Assembly: GCF_029774155.1 (NCBI RefSeq)
Contig: NZ_CP103833.1
Location: 1,736,001-1,800,000 of the forward strand
DNA from: Actinobacillus arthritidis
Lineage (GTDB): Bacteria; Pseudomonadota; Gammaproteobacteria; Enterobacterales; Pasteurellaceae
DNA length: 64,000 bases
Direction of reading: 5' to 3'
Shown: positions 44,507-54,484 of the stretch, one piece after another
Layout: each line of letters begins with the position of its first letter
How positions within the stretch are numbered: position 1 is the stretch's first letter
The notes under the pieces: model-generated
Databases searched by the model: none
The model's input: only the letters and a program-made list of their open reading frames with translations
Told to the model about the DNA's origin: nothing
Program-made: the position numbers and the translations under genes

Positions 44507-45493
44507 TTATTTAGCTAGGGCATCTACTTTTTCGACTAATTCTTTGCCGTGTTTTTCGATAAAGTCTTTACGAACTTCCGCTTCAATTGCCGCTTTAAAC
44601 GGTGCGTTATCTACTTGTTCGATCACTTCTACACCGGCTTTGCGAAGTTTTTCGATAATGTCTTTTTCGTTTTTCACGTTGAGATCACGCTGGAATTGAC
44701 CCGCTTCTTTTGTTGCGTCTAACACCGCTTTTTGCAATTCCGGTGTTAAGCCGTCAAATTTAGCTTTGTTCATCACGACGATTAATGGTGTGTAGCCGTG
44801 GTTGGTTAAGCTTAAATGTTTTTGCACTTCATATAATTTTGCCGACCAGAAAATACCGATTGGATGTTCTTGTGCATCCACCGCACGGGTTTCAAGTGCG
44901 GTATAAAGTTCGGAAAGCGGCATCGGTACCGGGTTGCCGCCCAATAAGCTGAATGCTTTAATGTACATTGGGTTTTGGTTGGTGCGAACTTTTAAGCCTT
45001 TGATGTCTTCAGGTTTATTAACTGCGTGTTTTGAGTTAGAGAAGGCACGGAAGCCGACATCCCAGAATGCTAAGCCTTTTAAGCCTTGTTTTTCAAGGTC
45101 TTGTAATAAACCTTGACCGATTTCACCGTCTAACACTTTGTAAACGTGTTCACGATCTTTAAAGATAAACGGGATATCAATCACGTTTAATTTCGGTTCT
45201 AGACCGGTGAAGTTCGGTGAACCTGACATTTCAATATCAATCGTACCGCCACGCACACCGCTGATCATAGTTTGTGCGTTACCTAATGTGCTGTCCGGGA
45301 ACAATTTAAGTTTAATTTCCCCTTTGGTTTTGTCTTTCAATAATTCATCAAATTTTTTCGCCGCAACGTGTTGGCTGTCGGAACGTGGTGCTTCATAACC
45401 GAAGCGAAGCGAAATTTCCGCATTTGCTACACCTGAAAATGCCACTGCACTGGCAACGAAAGCTGATAAAGTTTTTAGATTAAAAAATTTCAT
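44507..45493 (-). CDS. yiaO: TRAP transporter binding protein YiaO (2,3-diketo-L-gulonate)
   Basis: A 328-residue DctP-family protein with a signal peptide (MKFFNLKTLSAFVASAVAFS, cleavage near VANA). Contains GSPNFTGLEPKLNVIDIPFI, then KGLKVRTNQNPMYIKAFSLL and NHGYTPLIVVMNKAKFDGL. It captures the substrate, probably 2,3-diketo-L-gulonate, for the YiaMN membrane pair; the assignment rests on gene order with yiaK and lyxK. Intact, unlike its duplicate. Confidence 0.92.
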   Translation of the reverse strand: MKFFNLKTLSAFVASAVAFSGVANAEISLRFGYEAPRSDSQHVAAKKFDELLKDKTKGEIKLKLFPDSTLGNAQTMISGVRGGTIDIEMSGSPNFTGLEPKLNVIDIPFIFKDREHVYKVLDGEIGQGLLQDLEKQGLKGLAFWDVGFRAFSNSKHAVNKPEDIKGLKVRTNQNPMYIKAFSLLGGNPVPMPLSELYTALETRAVDAQEHPIGIFWSAKLYEVQKHLSLTNHGYTPLIVVMNKAKFDGLTPELQKAVLDATKEAGQFQRDLNVKNEKDIIEKLRKAGVEVIEQVDNAPFKAAIEAEVRKDFIEKHGKELVEKVDALAK

Positions 45494-45530
45494 AGGGGTC
45501 TCCTAAGTAGGTTGGGAATTTGTTGTCTAG

Positions 45531-45626
45531 TTCCCCTCTTTAGTAAAGAGGGGTTAGGGGAGATTTGTACAATATTGAAGAGCCTAAAAATCTCCCCCCA
45601 GCCCCCTCTTTACCAAAGAGGGGGAG
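45531..45626. repeat. Palindromic repeat element, copy A
   Basis: Two outer hairpins (CCCCTCTTTAGTAAAGAGGGG and CCCCTCTTTACCAAAGAGGGG) flank a longer stem (GGGGAGATTT / AAATCTCCCC) enclosing GTACAATATTGAAGAGCC. A second copy of about 95 bases lies at 47439-47533, the other side of the TRAP membrane genes. It resembles a REP/MITE-type element. Confidence 0.8.
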
Positions 45627-45634
45627 CTAATTTT

Positions 45635-46908
45635 TTACTGCATCCAGCTTAACGGTACTAAAATTAAATCCGGTACGAATACGAAGAGCAGTAATAAACC
45701 AATCATCATAAATAGGTACGGCATAATGCCTTTTGCCGCTTGGTCAAACGGTAGTTTTGACACGCCGGTAATTACGTTTAATACATTACCGACCGGTGGA
45801 GTAATTAAGCCGATTGAGGTGTTAAGAATAAATAACACACCGAAGTAAACCGGGTCGATTCCCGCTTCTTCAATTAACGGCATTAACACCGGGGTTAAGA
45901 TTAAAACGGTTGGAGTTAAATCCATCACCATACCGATCACGAATACCGCTAACATCACCACTAATAATAACGTTGTCGGGCTTTCGATTAACGGCTCAAG
46001 CAATTCGGTTAACATAGTCGGTAATTCCGCCACGGTAATTAACCAGCCGGTTACGTTTGCCGCGCGACTAAGAACATTACCACTGCAGTGGTTTTGGCCG
46101 CTAAAATCACTTTGTAGAGGTCTTTGAATTTCAATTCACGATAAACGAATAGTGAAACCACTAACGCATAGAAAGTTGCTACCGCACCGGCTTCGGTTGG
46201 GGTGAACATACCTGAACGGAAACCACCGATAATAATCACCGGCAACATTAACGCCCAAATACTGTTTTTAAATGAAATACAAAGTTCTTGTTTAGTCGCC
46301 TTTGAGAAGGTCATTAAATCAAGGCGTTTGGCTTGCCACCACCAGAGTGCGGCTAAACAGATCCCCATCATAATGCCGGGGAAAATCCCCGCTAAGAATA
46401 ATTTTGTGATGGATACACCACTTGCAACGCCGAATACGATAAACGGAATACTTGGCGGAATAATCGGTGCGATAATACCTGCGGTACCGATTAAACCGGC
46501 TGAGCGGTCAATCGGGTAGCCGGTCGTTTTCATCATCGGTAATAACATTGCCGCCACAGCCGCAGTGTCCGCTACTGCCGAACCGGAAAGGCTCGCCATA
46601 ATCATCGCGGCAAGAATCGCTACAAAACCTAAACCACCGCGTTTATGACCGACTAATTTCATCGGTAAGTCGATAATACGTTTAGAAAGTCCGCCTTCAT
46701 TCATTATTTCACCAGCGAGAATAAAGAACGGAATCGCCATGAGCGAAAAGCTATCTGCACCGCTAACAATTTGTTGGGCAAGAATTTGTGCATCAAATAA
46801 ATCTAAGTGAAGCATTAATGCTACGCCACAAATCAATAAAGCAAACGCAACCGGAATCCCTAAAATAATTGCACCAAGTAATACCGAAAGGAAAATTACG
46901 ACAGTCAT
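45635..46908 (-). CDS. yiaN: TRAP transporter large permease YiaN/DctM (frameshifted in this sequence)
   Basis: The 12-helix DctM subunit carries substrate with a sodium gradient. The first two thirds (FFILAGEIMNEGGLSKRI; MASLSGSAVADTAAVAAMLL; GIIAPIIPPSIPFIVFG) and the last third (LLVVMLAVFVIGMVMDLTPT; LNTSIGLITPPVGNVLNVI) differ in frame. The break is near 46060 (GTCGCGCGGCAAAC, expected GTCGCNGCGGCAAAC). With one base added the joint reads FLVAAANVTGWLITVAELP and the length is 424. A data error. Its ATG overlaps the yiaM stop. Confidence 0.93.
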
Positions 46909-47387
46909 TGTGCTTCTCCTTTAACTAAAGCGGTCACATTTGTCACCATTCTTGCAATAATCAAAATACCGATTAACACACCTGAAACCACACTTGCAAG
47001 GAAAGTAATACCTTGTGGTAAACCTGAGATAGGTGCAAGATTTCCAAGATTGAGTTGGAATTGAATCCAACTACCATCAACGATGAGGTAGCAACAGAAT
47101 AACATTGCCGCATCGGTAAACAATTTTAAAACATTACGTGCAATAGGAGAGAGTTTCTCAGTTAACACGGTAACACTAACGTGTTGATTTTCACTAAATG
47201 CCAATACTGCCCCTAAAAAGGCAAGCCATACAAACATATAGCGAGAAACTTCTTCTGTTACATTAATACTGCTGTTAAAGCCATAACGCAGTACCACATT
47301 AAGGAAAACTAAAATTGACATTGCCGATAAAATAATCACGGCAAAGGCTTCAATAGCTTTTCCAACGAATTGAGCGATGGGTTTCAT
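46905..47387 (-). CDS. yiaM: TRAP transporter small permease YiaM/DctQ
   Basis: A 160-residue four-helix DctQ protein; VFLNVVLRYGFNSSINVTEE and SRYMFVWLAFLGAVLAFSEN are the family's core. It pairs with YiaN in the inner membrane. A good GGAG precedes the ATG. Confidence 0.93.
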   Translation of the reverse strand: MKPIAQFVGKAIEAFAVIILSAMSILVFLNVVLRYGFNSSINVTEEVSRYMFVWLAFLGAVLAFSENQHVSVTVLTEKLSPIARNVLKLFTDAAMLFCCYLIVDGSWIQFQLNLGNLAPISGLPQGITFLASVVSGVLIGILIIARMVTNVTALVKGEAQ

Positions 47388-47438
47388 CTGTTGCTCCTTG
47401 AGTTTGTAAAAATCTAGAATTTTTTTACTACTTGTAAG

Positions 47439-47533
47439 ATCCCCCTCTTTAGTAAAGAGGGGTTAGGGAGATTTGTACGATATTGAAGTGTCTAAAAAAT
47501 CTCCCCCAGCCCCTCTTTTTCAAAGAGGGGAGC
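47439..47533. repeat. Palindromic repeat element, copy B
   Basis: Same architecture as the copy at 45531-45626, with small differences: GTACGATATTGAAGTGTC in the centre and a TTTTTC loop in the last hairpin. It ends just before the yiaL stop. Confidence 0.8.
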
Positions 47534-47536
47534 GTT

Positions 47537-48001
47537 TTACTTAATTTCAGACATTGCAATTTTTACTACTATTTTGCGGATTTTCTCCGTACCGTTAAAA
47601 ATCGCTGTTCTATGGCAATCTTCCGGGAAAAACACGGCAAAATTACCAACTCCACAGGTAAAAATTTGCTCATTTTCGACCGTTTGATAATACTGAATAT
47701 CTCGTTCCGGTAGATAAGCAGTGTGAATCGGATTCTTACCACTATCTACTGCAAATGCCATTTTCTCTTTACCTTTGTGAAGATATTGCACATCTAAGTA
47801 ATTACGGTGAACTTCGGGTTGGAATGCTGAAATGTCTTTGGTTTCCAAATCCAATACTTGGACATAAATATCTCTGCCTTTCAGCTCGTAAACTCCGGCT
47901 TCCATCGCATCAAAATCGGTGTTTTTTAAATAATGCAATGCGTATTGAATCGCTTCAGGATATTGTTTTGGGTTGTAGTTTGAAATGTGTCCGAAAAACA
48001 T
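47537..48001 (-). CDS. yiaL: YhcH/YjgK/YiaL family protein
   Basis: A 154-residue cupin-like protein (MFFGHISNY at the start; HRNYLDVQYLHKGKEKMAFA with metal-ligand candidates His and Asp; FAVFFPEDCHRTAIF near the end). Family members lie in sugar-acid and sialic acid operons, and a sugar isomerase or mutarotase role has been proposed. GAGGAAC precedes the ATG. It sits between yiaK and the TRAP genes, as in E. coli. Confidence 0.9.
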   Translation of the reverse strand: MFFGHISNYNPKQYPEAIQYALHYLKNTDFDAMEAGVYELKGRDIYVQVLDLETKDISAFQPEVHRNYLDVQYLHKGKEKMAFAVDSGKNPIHTAYLPERDIQYYQTVENEQIFTCGVGNFAVFFPEDCHRTAIFNGTEKIRKIVVKIAMSEIK

Positions 48002-48083
48002 CGTTTGTTCCTCGTAAAATGTTTAAAGAATTTGACCGCTTGTATTAGTTCCTCTCTCCCGCAAGGGGAGAGAGTTATGTCAT

Positions 48084-49081
48084 TTACAACGATTTCAATT
48101 TCGCCCATACGGTTTCATCCACCGGAATACCGTTTGCGATGTTATCGGCAAGAATGGTGGTGAACTCGTGTCCCGGTAAACGTACCGGTACATTCGGATC
48201 TGCCGGTTCGGCGGTTTTTACATAATCCATAATGCGGTTAAGTTTTTCGTCTTTGGTTTTACCGTCGATTAAACGATCCACTTCAATCGCAATGAATACT
48301 TGTGAAACACAATATTCGTCATCTTTATCTTCGGTTACCGCCGCAGTAGATTCACCGTTAGAAAGTAAGGTTGCAATCATATCTAACACGATTGATAGGC
48401 CAGAACCTTTCCAGAAGCCCATTGGCATTAAACGGCGGTTTTTCTCAACGGTTGCTGGATCACGGGTCGGATTACCGTCATCATCAAAACCAGCATCAAC
48501 AAAAGTCTGACGGCCTTGTAAGCGATGAACTTCCAACATACCGTAGGAATACATTGAGCAAGACATATCCACCATTGTGATTGGCGTGGTCGGTACGGCA
48601 ACAATTAACGGGTTAGTACCGACACGGCATTCTTTTGCCCCCAAGGCGGCATTACCGCTAACGCATTGGTCCAGCAGATACCGATATAGCCTTTTTCCGC
48701 CGCTTGCCAGCCATAAGAACCGCCACGCATCCAGTGGTTTGCATTACGCAACGCCACCACTCCGATACCATTTTGTGAAGCGAGTTCCATCGCTCTATCC
48801 ATCATTTTTTTCGCAGTGAGGTTACCAATGGCTTGATGAGCATCCCATTGCTCGATTGCACCCAATGAAAGCACTTTAGTCGGAACAGCTTCCGGTACAA
48901 TATCACCGTTTTCCAACTGCTGAATAAAACGTGGGAAGCGGTTTACCCCGTGTGAATACGCACCCGCCTGAGTGGTATCGGCAAATACGGTTGCACATTC
49001 TTCGGCAATTTCTTCACGTACGTTACGAGCCAATAAAACACGTTTAAATTCAGCTTTTAAATCTTGATAAGAAACTCTCAT
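48084..49081 (-). CDS. yiaK: 2,3-diketo-L-gulonate reductase YiaK (frameshifted in this sequence)
   Basis: A malate/L-lactate dehydrogenase-type NAD(P)H enzyme that reduces 2,3-diketo-L-gulonate to 3-keto-L-gulonate. The N-terminal part has [20 protein letters not shown], with the catalytic SHG-histidine, and [22 protein letters not shown] is missing from the run at about 48641-48646 (CCTTGGGGGCAAAAG). The remainder ([35 protein letters not shown]) follows in the next frame. Repaired length is 332, identical to E. coli YiaK. A data error. First gene of the yia operon. Confidence 0.93.
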
Positions 49082-49310
49082 TGGACACCTCTAATTTATG
49101 TCGTTTCAAATAGTAAAATGGTGTTTCATAAGTTACGCTTCGCCACTAAGGAAGTCAATTAAATGAGAAAAATAAAAGTTCTTTATAATCAAGCAGTTAT
49201 AAAATTTTTTGTCAATTTGTGACAGAGATCTCACTTTCCAAAGTCAATTTTTTGGGCTAAATTAAGTACAAAGCAAACGTTTTCGCAATGACAAGTAAAA
49301 AGGATAAATA

Positions 49311-49862
49311 ATGAAAAAAGTATATGTAACTCATGGTTATACGGCGAATCCGAGCCGAAATTGGTTTCCGTGGTTAAAACAAGCATTGGAAAAATTGGGG
49401 GTTGAGTGTGAGTGTTTGGCAATGCCGGATGCCAATAACCCGAATCCGCAAGCGTGGTTGGAACATCATAAAAATACACTGAAATTAAATGAAGAGACTG
49501 TGTTGATCGGGCATAGCTTGGGCTGTATTGCGTTACTGAATTATCTGGCGGCGACACAACAAAAAGTGAATACCGCAATTTTTGTTTCCGGCTTTTATGA
49601 AAAATTGCCGACTTTGCCGGAGCTGGATTCATTTGCAACTTTTTACGCAAATCAGACCGCTTGTTTGCCGACAAAATCTTATGTGATTTCTGCCTTAGAT
49701 GATGAGATTGTGCCACATTTATTTAGCGATAGGTTGGCACAATATTTACAGGCGGACTATATTCGTTTGGCACAGGGTGGACATTTTATTGACCGACAAG
49801 GTGTAACCGAGCTACCTGTTTTATTAGATTTACTCAAAAAGGTGTTAATCCTTAAAGCGTAA
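49311..49862 (+). CDS. RBBP9/YdeN-type serine hydrolase
   Basis: A 183-residue alpha/beta hydrolase. MKKVYVTHGYTANPSRNWFP opens the protein, the nucleophile elbow is LIGHSLGCIALL near residues 85-96, Asp lies in SALDDEIVP and His in AQGGHFIDRQG, a full Ser-Asp-His triad. No signal peptide. The natural substrate of the family is unknown. Single gene divergent from yiaK, with AAAAGGAT upstream and its own terminator. The 229-base gap before it holds a GTGA-N8-TCAC dyad but no gene. Confidence 0.88.
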   Translation: MKKVYVTHGYTANPSRNWFPWLKQALEKLGVECECLAMPDANNPNPQAWLEHHKNTLKLNEETVLIGHSLGCIALLNYLAATQQKVNTAIFVSGFYEKLPTLPELDSFATFYANQTACLPTKSYVISALDDEIVPHLFSDRLAQYLQADYIRLAQGGHFIDRQGVTELPVLLDLLKKVLILKA

Positions 49863-49898
49863 GCGGTCAAATTTTTCTTATTCTTTACCAGATAAAAA

Positions 49899-49922
49899 TG
49901 ACCTTCTCAATTGAGAAGGTCA
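49899..49922. terminator. Bidirectional terminator between the hydrolase and nagA
   Basis: A perfect 24-base palindrome, TGACCTTCTCAA / TTGAGAAGGTCA, between convergent genes. Confidence 0.8.
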
Positions 49923-49931
49923 ATCATTTGA

Positions 49932-51075
49932 TTAATTAAAAACTTGCCATTCGCCGTTTACCGCACAACCAATTACCTCAAAACGGTTGGTAAAAACGGT
50001 CAGATTCGCAATTTTGCCCACTTCAATCGAACCTAAGCGATCCTCAACACCAATCGCTTTCGCCGGATAGTAATTACACATTCTCAGCGTTTCATCTAAC
50101 GGAATCCCCACTTCCTGTACCGCATTTTTAACCGATTCGATCATCGTAATTGATGCACCGCCTAAAGTGCCGTTAACGTCATAGCATTTACCGTCACGCA
50201 CATACACCGTGGTACCGACAAAATCAAATTGTTCGATATCCGCACCTGCCGCGCGGTAGCATCGGTGACGATACAAAGCTTGTCACCTTTAGCTCGTTTG
50301 GCGATTTTGACATTACCAAATTCTACATGTAAACCGTCCACGATAATACCGGTATAAACCTCATCGCTGTCTAACACAGCGCCGACAACGCCCATTGCAC
50401 GTCCGGAACTGATCGGCGACATCGCATTGTGTAAATGGGTAGCAAAGGTTGCACCGTTAGCAAACGCTTGTTTTGCCACTTCATAAGTCGCGTTCGAATG
50501 CCCAACCGACACAATAATGCCGCTTTTCACAAAATCGGGAATCGCTTTTGCGGTCGGGTTTTCCGCCGCTAAGGTAATTTTGGTGATCACATCAGCGTTA
50601 TCACATAAAAACTGCGCATTTCAGGGCTGATTTCACGCACATATTCAGCACGGTGTACGCCTTTTTTCTCAAGGCTGAGATAAGGGCCTTCCAAATGCAA
50701 GCCGAGCGCTTGGTTTTGATATTTCTGCAAATAATCACGCATCGCCGCGACTACTTGCTTCATCCCCTCATCAGGTGCAGTAATAAAGGTCGGCAAATAA
50801 CTTGTCGTGCCGGAACGTAAATTGGTTTGTCGCATAATTTCAAAAGTGTGAACTGTTGGTTCACTGTTTACCATTACGCCGCCACAGCCATTTAGCTGTA
50901 AATCAATAAAACCGGCGGTGAGATTATGCCCTTTTAAATCAATACGTTGGATATCGTCCGCTAATTGTTCTTCGCGTACAATCGCTTGAATTTTGTCATC
51001 TTCAATAATAACTGCGTGCCCATATAACACATCTTTAGCGGTATAAATTACACTGTTGGTGAAAGCATATTTCAT
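49932..51075 (-). CDS. nagA: N-acetylglucosamine-6-phosphate deacetylase (two indels in this sequence)
   Basis: NagA removes acetate from GlcNAc-6-phosphate. The gene begins MKYAFTNSVIYTAKDVLYGH after GGAG. The metal-site region HLEGPYLSLEKKGVHRAEYV is in the first frame, VGHSNATYEVAKQAFANGA and THLHNAMSP in the second, and LRMCNYYPAKAIGVEDRLGS in the third. A T is missing near 50617 (AGTTTTTATGTG) and a base near 50254 (ACCGCGCGGCAGG). Repaired length is about 381. Data errors. Last gene of the nan-nag operon. Confidence 0.94.
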
Positions 51076-51093
51076 TCTTGTTCTCCAAAGGAA

Positions 51094-51122
51094 AAGGTCT
51101 GTTAATAGTGTAACAGACCTTA
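51094..51122 (-). terminator. Hairpin between nagB and nagA
   Basis: AAGGTCTGTTA / TAACAGACCTT around a short loop, lying between nagB and nagA without a clear T run. It may stabilise the upstream mRNA or lower nagA expression. Confidence 0.5.
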
Positions 51123-51126
51123 AAAC

Positions 51127-51930
51127 TTACAACACGCTTTGAATTGCATTGGCTTCTAATTGGGTGAAATATTTCACGGTTTTGACTTTGAGTTCTTGAG
51201 TTGCCGGTTCGTCACACACCACAATACCTCGTTCATGCAGTTGCAAAGCACTGACCGTCCACATATGGTTTACCGCTCCTTCAACGCAAGCCTGTAATGC
51301 CAACGCTTTATTATGGCCAGTAATCAGTAACATCAATTCTTCCGCATCAAGTAATGTCGCCACCCCAATGGTTAACGCATATTTCGGTACTTTGGTAACA
51401 TCATTGTCAAAAAAGCGAGAATTTGCGATCAAAGTATCTTCAGTAAGAGTTTTAATCCGAGTACGTGAACGTAAAGAAGAAGCCGGTTCGTTAAACGCAA
51501 TATGACCATCCACACCGACACCGCCCATAAACAGGTGAATTTTGCCGTACGACTGAATTTTCTCTTCATAACGGCGACATTCCTCATCATGATCCTCGGT
51601 ATTGCCGTCCAAAATATTGATATTTTGCGGTTGAATATCGATATTGTCAAAGAAGTTACGGTGCATAAAAGTATGGTAACTTTGCGGATGTTTCTTAGGT
51701 AAGCCGACATATTCATCCATATTAAACGTAACTACATATTTAAAGCTCACTTCACCGGCCTGGTATAAACGAATCAATTCCTGATAGGTTTGTAGTGGCG
51801 TACTGCCGGTCGGCAAACCTAATACAAAAGGGCGATCCGCAGTCGGTTTAAATTGATTGATGCGTTCAACAATATGACGAGCGGCCCAGCGACTTACTTG
51901 CTCACTCGTTTGTAAAGGGATAAGACGCAT
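51127..51930 (-). CDS. nagB: Glucosamine-6-phosphate deaminase
   Basis: A 267-residue Nag[21 protein letters not shown], the phosphate loop [14 protein letters not shown] near residues 38-51, [20 protein letters not shown] with the catalytic Asp72 region, and [19 protein letters not shown]. It converts glucosamine-6-phosphate to fructose-6-phosphate and ammonia. Length and N-terminus match E. coli. Between nanA and nagA. Confidence 0.97.
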   Translation of the reverse strand: MRLIPLQTSEQVSRWAARHIVERINQFKPTADRPFVLGLPTGSTPLQTYQELIRLYQAGEVSFKYVVTFNMDEYVGLPKKHPQSYHTFMHRNFFDNIDIQPQNINILDGNTEDHDEECRRYEEKIQSYGKIHLFMGGVGVDGHIAFNEPASSLRSRTRIKTLTEDTLIANSRFFDNDVTKVPKYALTIGVATLLDAEELMLLITGHNKALALQACVEGAVNHMWTVSALQLHERGIVVCDEPATQELKVKTVKYFTQLEANAIQSVL

Positions 51931-51979
51931 AATATTTCCTCATTATTATTGTTATATGTGTACAACAAGCGGTCAAATT

Positions 51980-52858
51980 TTATAAAAATCTTGCATAAAG
52001 TGCTTTTGCCACTTCAAGTTGTTTGTCGGTTGCTTTAGCGGTCATCGGTTCACGGCAATAACCGGCTTCTACACCTTGTAATTTAAGTAATTCTTTAATG
52101 GTGAGATATAAACCGTTCGCTAAAATGCCTTCAATCAAATCATTGGTCACGTGTTGTACCGCTAACGCTTCCGCCAATTTACCTTGTTTGGTCAATTCAA
52201 AAATTTGACGAGCGCGCGGTGCGTTCACGTTAAAGGTCGAACCGATTGCACCGTCCACACCTAGTGCCACCGCTGGTAACATCATTTCATCAAAGCCCGC
52301 CCAAATTAAATGGTTCGGATAGGCTTTTTTCAAGCGTTCTAATAAATAGAAATCGCCGGCGGTAAATTTCACCCCTAAAATTTTCGGATTTTTATACAAT
52401 TCGCCGAACTGCTCTACACCGATATTCACACCGGTTAAGAACGGAATCGAATAGACGATCATATTGTTGCCGGTTTCCGCAATAATAGTGTCGTAATAAT
52501 GTTTAATTTCAGCAAAACTAAATTTGTAATAGAACGGTGTCACCGCTGATAAACAATCATAGCCTAATTCGGTGGCATATTTACCTAATTCAACCGCTTC
52601 CTGTAAATTGACACTTCCCACTTGTGCAATCAATGCAATTTGATCTTTCGCTTCGTCTTTTGCGATACGGAAAATTTCCTTTTTCTCTGCGGTAGAAAGC
52701 ATAAAGTTTTCGCCAGTTGAACCACCGACATATAACCCATCTACTTTCATTTTGTCGATATTATGACGAATAATTTGGCGTAAACCTTGCTCATTAATTG
52801 AGCCGTCCTCGTTGAATGCCACGAGTAATGCACTAAAAATACCGGTTAAATTTTTCAT
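51980..52858 (-). CDS. nanA: N-acetylneuraminate lyase
   Basis: A 292-residue class I aldolase that splits N-acetylneuraminate to pyruvate and ManNAc. GSTGENFMLSTAEKKEIFRI is the substrate carboxylate site, YSIPFLTGVNI contains the catalytic tyrosine and ILGVKFTAGD contains the Schiff-base lysine. The ATG at 52858 follows AAGGAAC and gives the family N-terminus MKNLTGIFSALL; the frame is open 14 codons further. Confidence 0.97.
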   Translation of the reverse strand: MKNLTGIFSALLVAFNEDGSINEQGLRQIIRHNIDKMKVDGLYVGGSTGENFMLSTAEKKEIFRIAKDEAKDQIALIAQVGSVNLQEAVELGKYATELGYDCLSAVTPFYYKFSFAEIKHYYDTIIAETGNNMIVYSIPFLTGVNIGVEQFGELYKNPKILGVKFTAGDFYLLERLKKAYPNHLIWAGFDEMMLPAVALGVDGAIGSTFNVNAPRARQIFELTKQGKLAEALAVQHVTNDLIEGILANGLYLTIKELLKLQGVEAGYCREPMTAKATDKQLEVAKALYARFL

Positions 52859-52878
52859 ATTATGTTCCTTAAATTTAA

Positions 52879-53749
52879 TTAAAAATGTTGTTCCGCCCAT
52901 GCTTTTGCACCGATTAAACCAGCATCGCCACCATATTTCGCGCCTTCCAATTCACAATGATAGAAATGTGGCATTTCGGCTAAGTATTTTTGCACGAGTG
53001 GCAAATACCCTTCTGCCAAGCCGACACTGCCGCCGATCACCACTTTTTGCGTATCCAAACCAATGGTTAAATCCGCCACTAAATTGGCGATCGCTTTTGC
53101 AGATTTTTCGACTAATTCGACCGCTTGTACTTTGCTCGCTCGGAATTGCTCAAACACTTGTTTCGGGGTACAGGGTTCCGTCCATTGGCCTGAAACCGCT
53201 TCGATAGCTCGTCCAGAAGCAACCGCTTCCACACAGCCTCGGCGACCACAGCCACAAATTGGTCCGTTCGGATCCGCTAAAGTATGTCCGATATGCCCTG
53301 CTACGCCATTCGGTTGGGTTAGCAATTTGCCGTTTTGGATAATGCCGCCACCGACACCGGTTGAAACGGTAATGAACACAAAATTTTCGACCGCTTGTTT
53401 ATCTTGATGTTGATATTCGGCACAAGCCCGCTTGCACGTCATTGAGTAAGAAAATCGGTTTGTCAGTATGACTTGCAATACTTTCTTGCAACGGAAAGAA
53501 GGCTAATCCACCTAAATTTTTTGGGTTTAATGCGGTTAAAATACCGTTATTGATAATGCCGGTTGAAGCTACTGAAACTGCATCAAACTGTCCTTGGTAC
53601 TGTTGCAAAATGTCCGCCAAAGTGTGGTGCATCGCTTCCGCCGCATCTTGTTGTGGCGTGCTGATTTGTCGGCGTTGGGAGATCACACCGTTTTCGACTA
53701 ATGCCGAGGCAATCTTAGTACCGCCAATATCTAATGCTAAACAACGCAT
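52879..53749 (-). CDS. nanK: N-acetylmannosamine kinase (frameshifted in this sequence)
   Basis: A ROK-family kinase that makes ManNAc-6-phosphate. [20 protein letters not shown] carries the phosphate loop. The frame breaks at about 53427-53434 (CAAGCGGGCTTGTGC, one base too many). Beyond it [41 protein letters not shown] (ROK zinc motif: His and three Cys) and the C-terminus AKAWAEQHF follow. Repaired length is 289. A data error. Its ATG overlaps the end of nanE. Confidence 0.93.
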
Positions 53750-54447
53750 ACATTCCCCTTAGACTTTTGCGCTTTTATTTCATCAGCAAACCAGCTGACA
53801 ATATGCTCCAAACGCGTTAATGCCGAACCAACCGTAACACAATCCGCACCGATCTCAATCGCGGTTTTAGCCAGTTGAGGGGAGTTATAACGCCCTTCCG
53901 CCATCACAAAACAACCTGCCGCTTTTAAGTCTTTAACTAACTGATAATCCGGTTCATTCGGTACTTCGCCACCGGTATAACCCGACATCGTACTTCCGAC
54001 AATATCAAAACCGAGTTGCTGGCAGTATAAACCCTCTGCCAAGGTCGAACAGTCCGCCATTGCCAAACAACCTAATTCGTGAATCCGTTTCAACGCCGCT
54101 TCAATCGTGACCGGTCGTACCCGATCCGTGCCGTCCACCGCAATAATATCCGCACCAGTCGCGCTAAATCTTCAATATCTTGTAAAAATGGGGTGATGCG
54201 TACCGGGCTATCCGATAAATCACGTTTGACAATCGCAATGATCGGTGCTTTTACTGTCGGACGCGTTGCTTTTAAATTATCTACCCCTTCAATACGTAAC
54301 CCTGCTTGCGCCTCCGATAATTGAGGCTTGTGCCATTGCGGCGACAATCTCCGGCTTGTCCATCGGACCGTCATCAACCGGCTGACACGAAGCAATCAAA
54401 CCATTTTGAATCGTATTCAATACTTCTGTATGAGATAATTTTGACAT
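53737..54447 (-). CDS. nanE: N-acetylmannosamine-6-phosphate 2-epimerase (two indels in this sequence)
   Basis: NanE turns ManNAc-6-phosphate into GlcNAc-6-phosphate. The gene starts [20 protein letters not shown] after [15 protein letters not shown] is the family's opening loop. An extra A near 54323 (GCGCAAGCAGG) and a missing base near 54163 (TTAGCGCGACTGG) split it into three frames. The parts are [35 protein letters not shown], and DGTDRVRP with [19 protein letters not shown]. Net length is unchanged (236 residues). Data errors. Confidence 0.93.
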
Positions 54448-54484
54448 ATAAACTCCTTGAGTCTGTTATGCTTTCCGACACATA

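Noticed and set aside
48371-48819. Overlapping plus-strand open frames in yiaK
   Set aside because: They are antisense to conserved YiaK sequence and have no homology I recognise.
49092-49125. Repeated GTTTCA words upstream of yiaK as an operator
   Set aside because: Too short and irregular to support a named regulator.
49218-49235. CRP-like dyad TGTGA...TCACT upstream of yiaK and the hydrolase gene
   Set aside because: The half-sites are eight bases apart instead of six, so it does not fit a CRP site.
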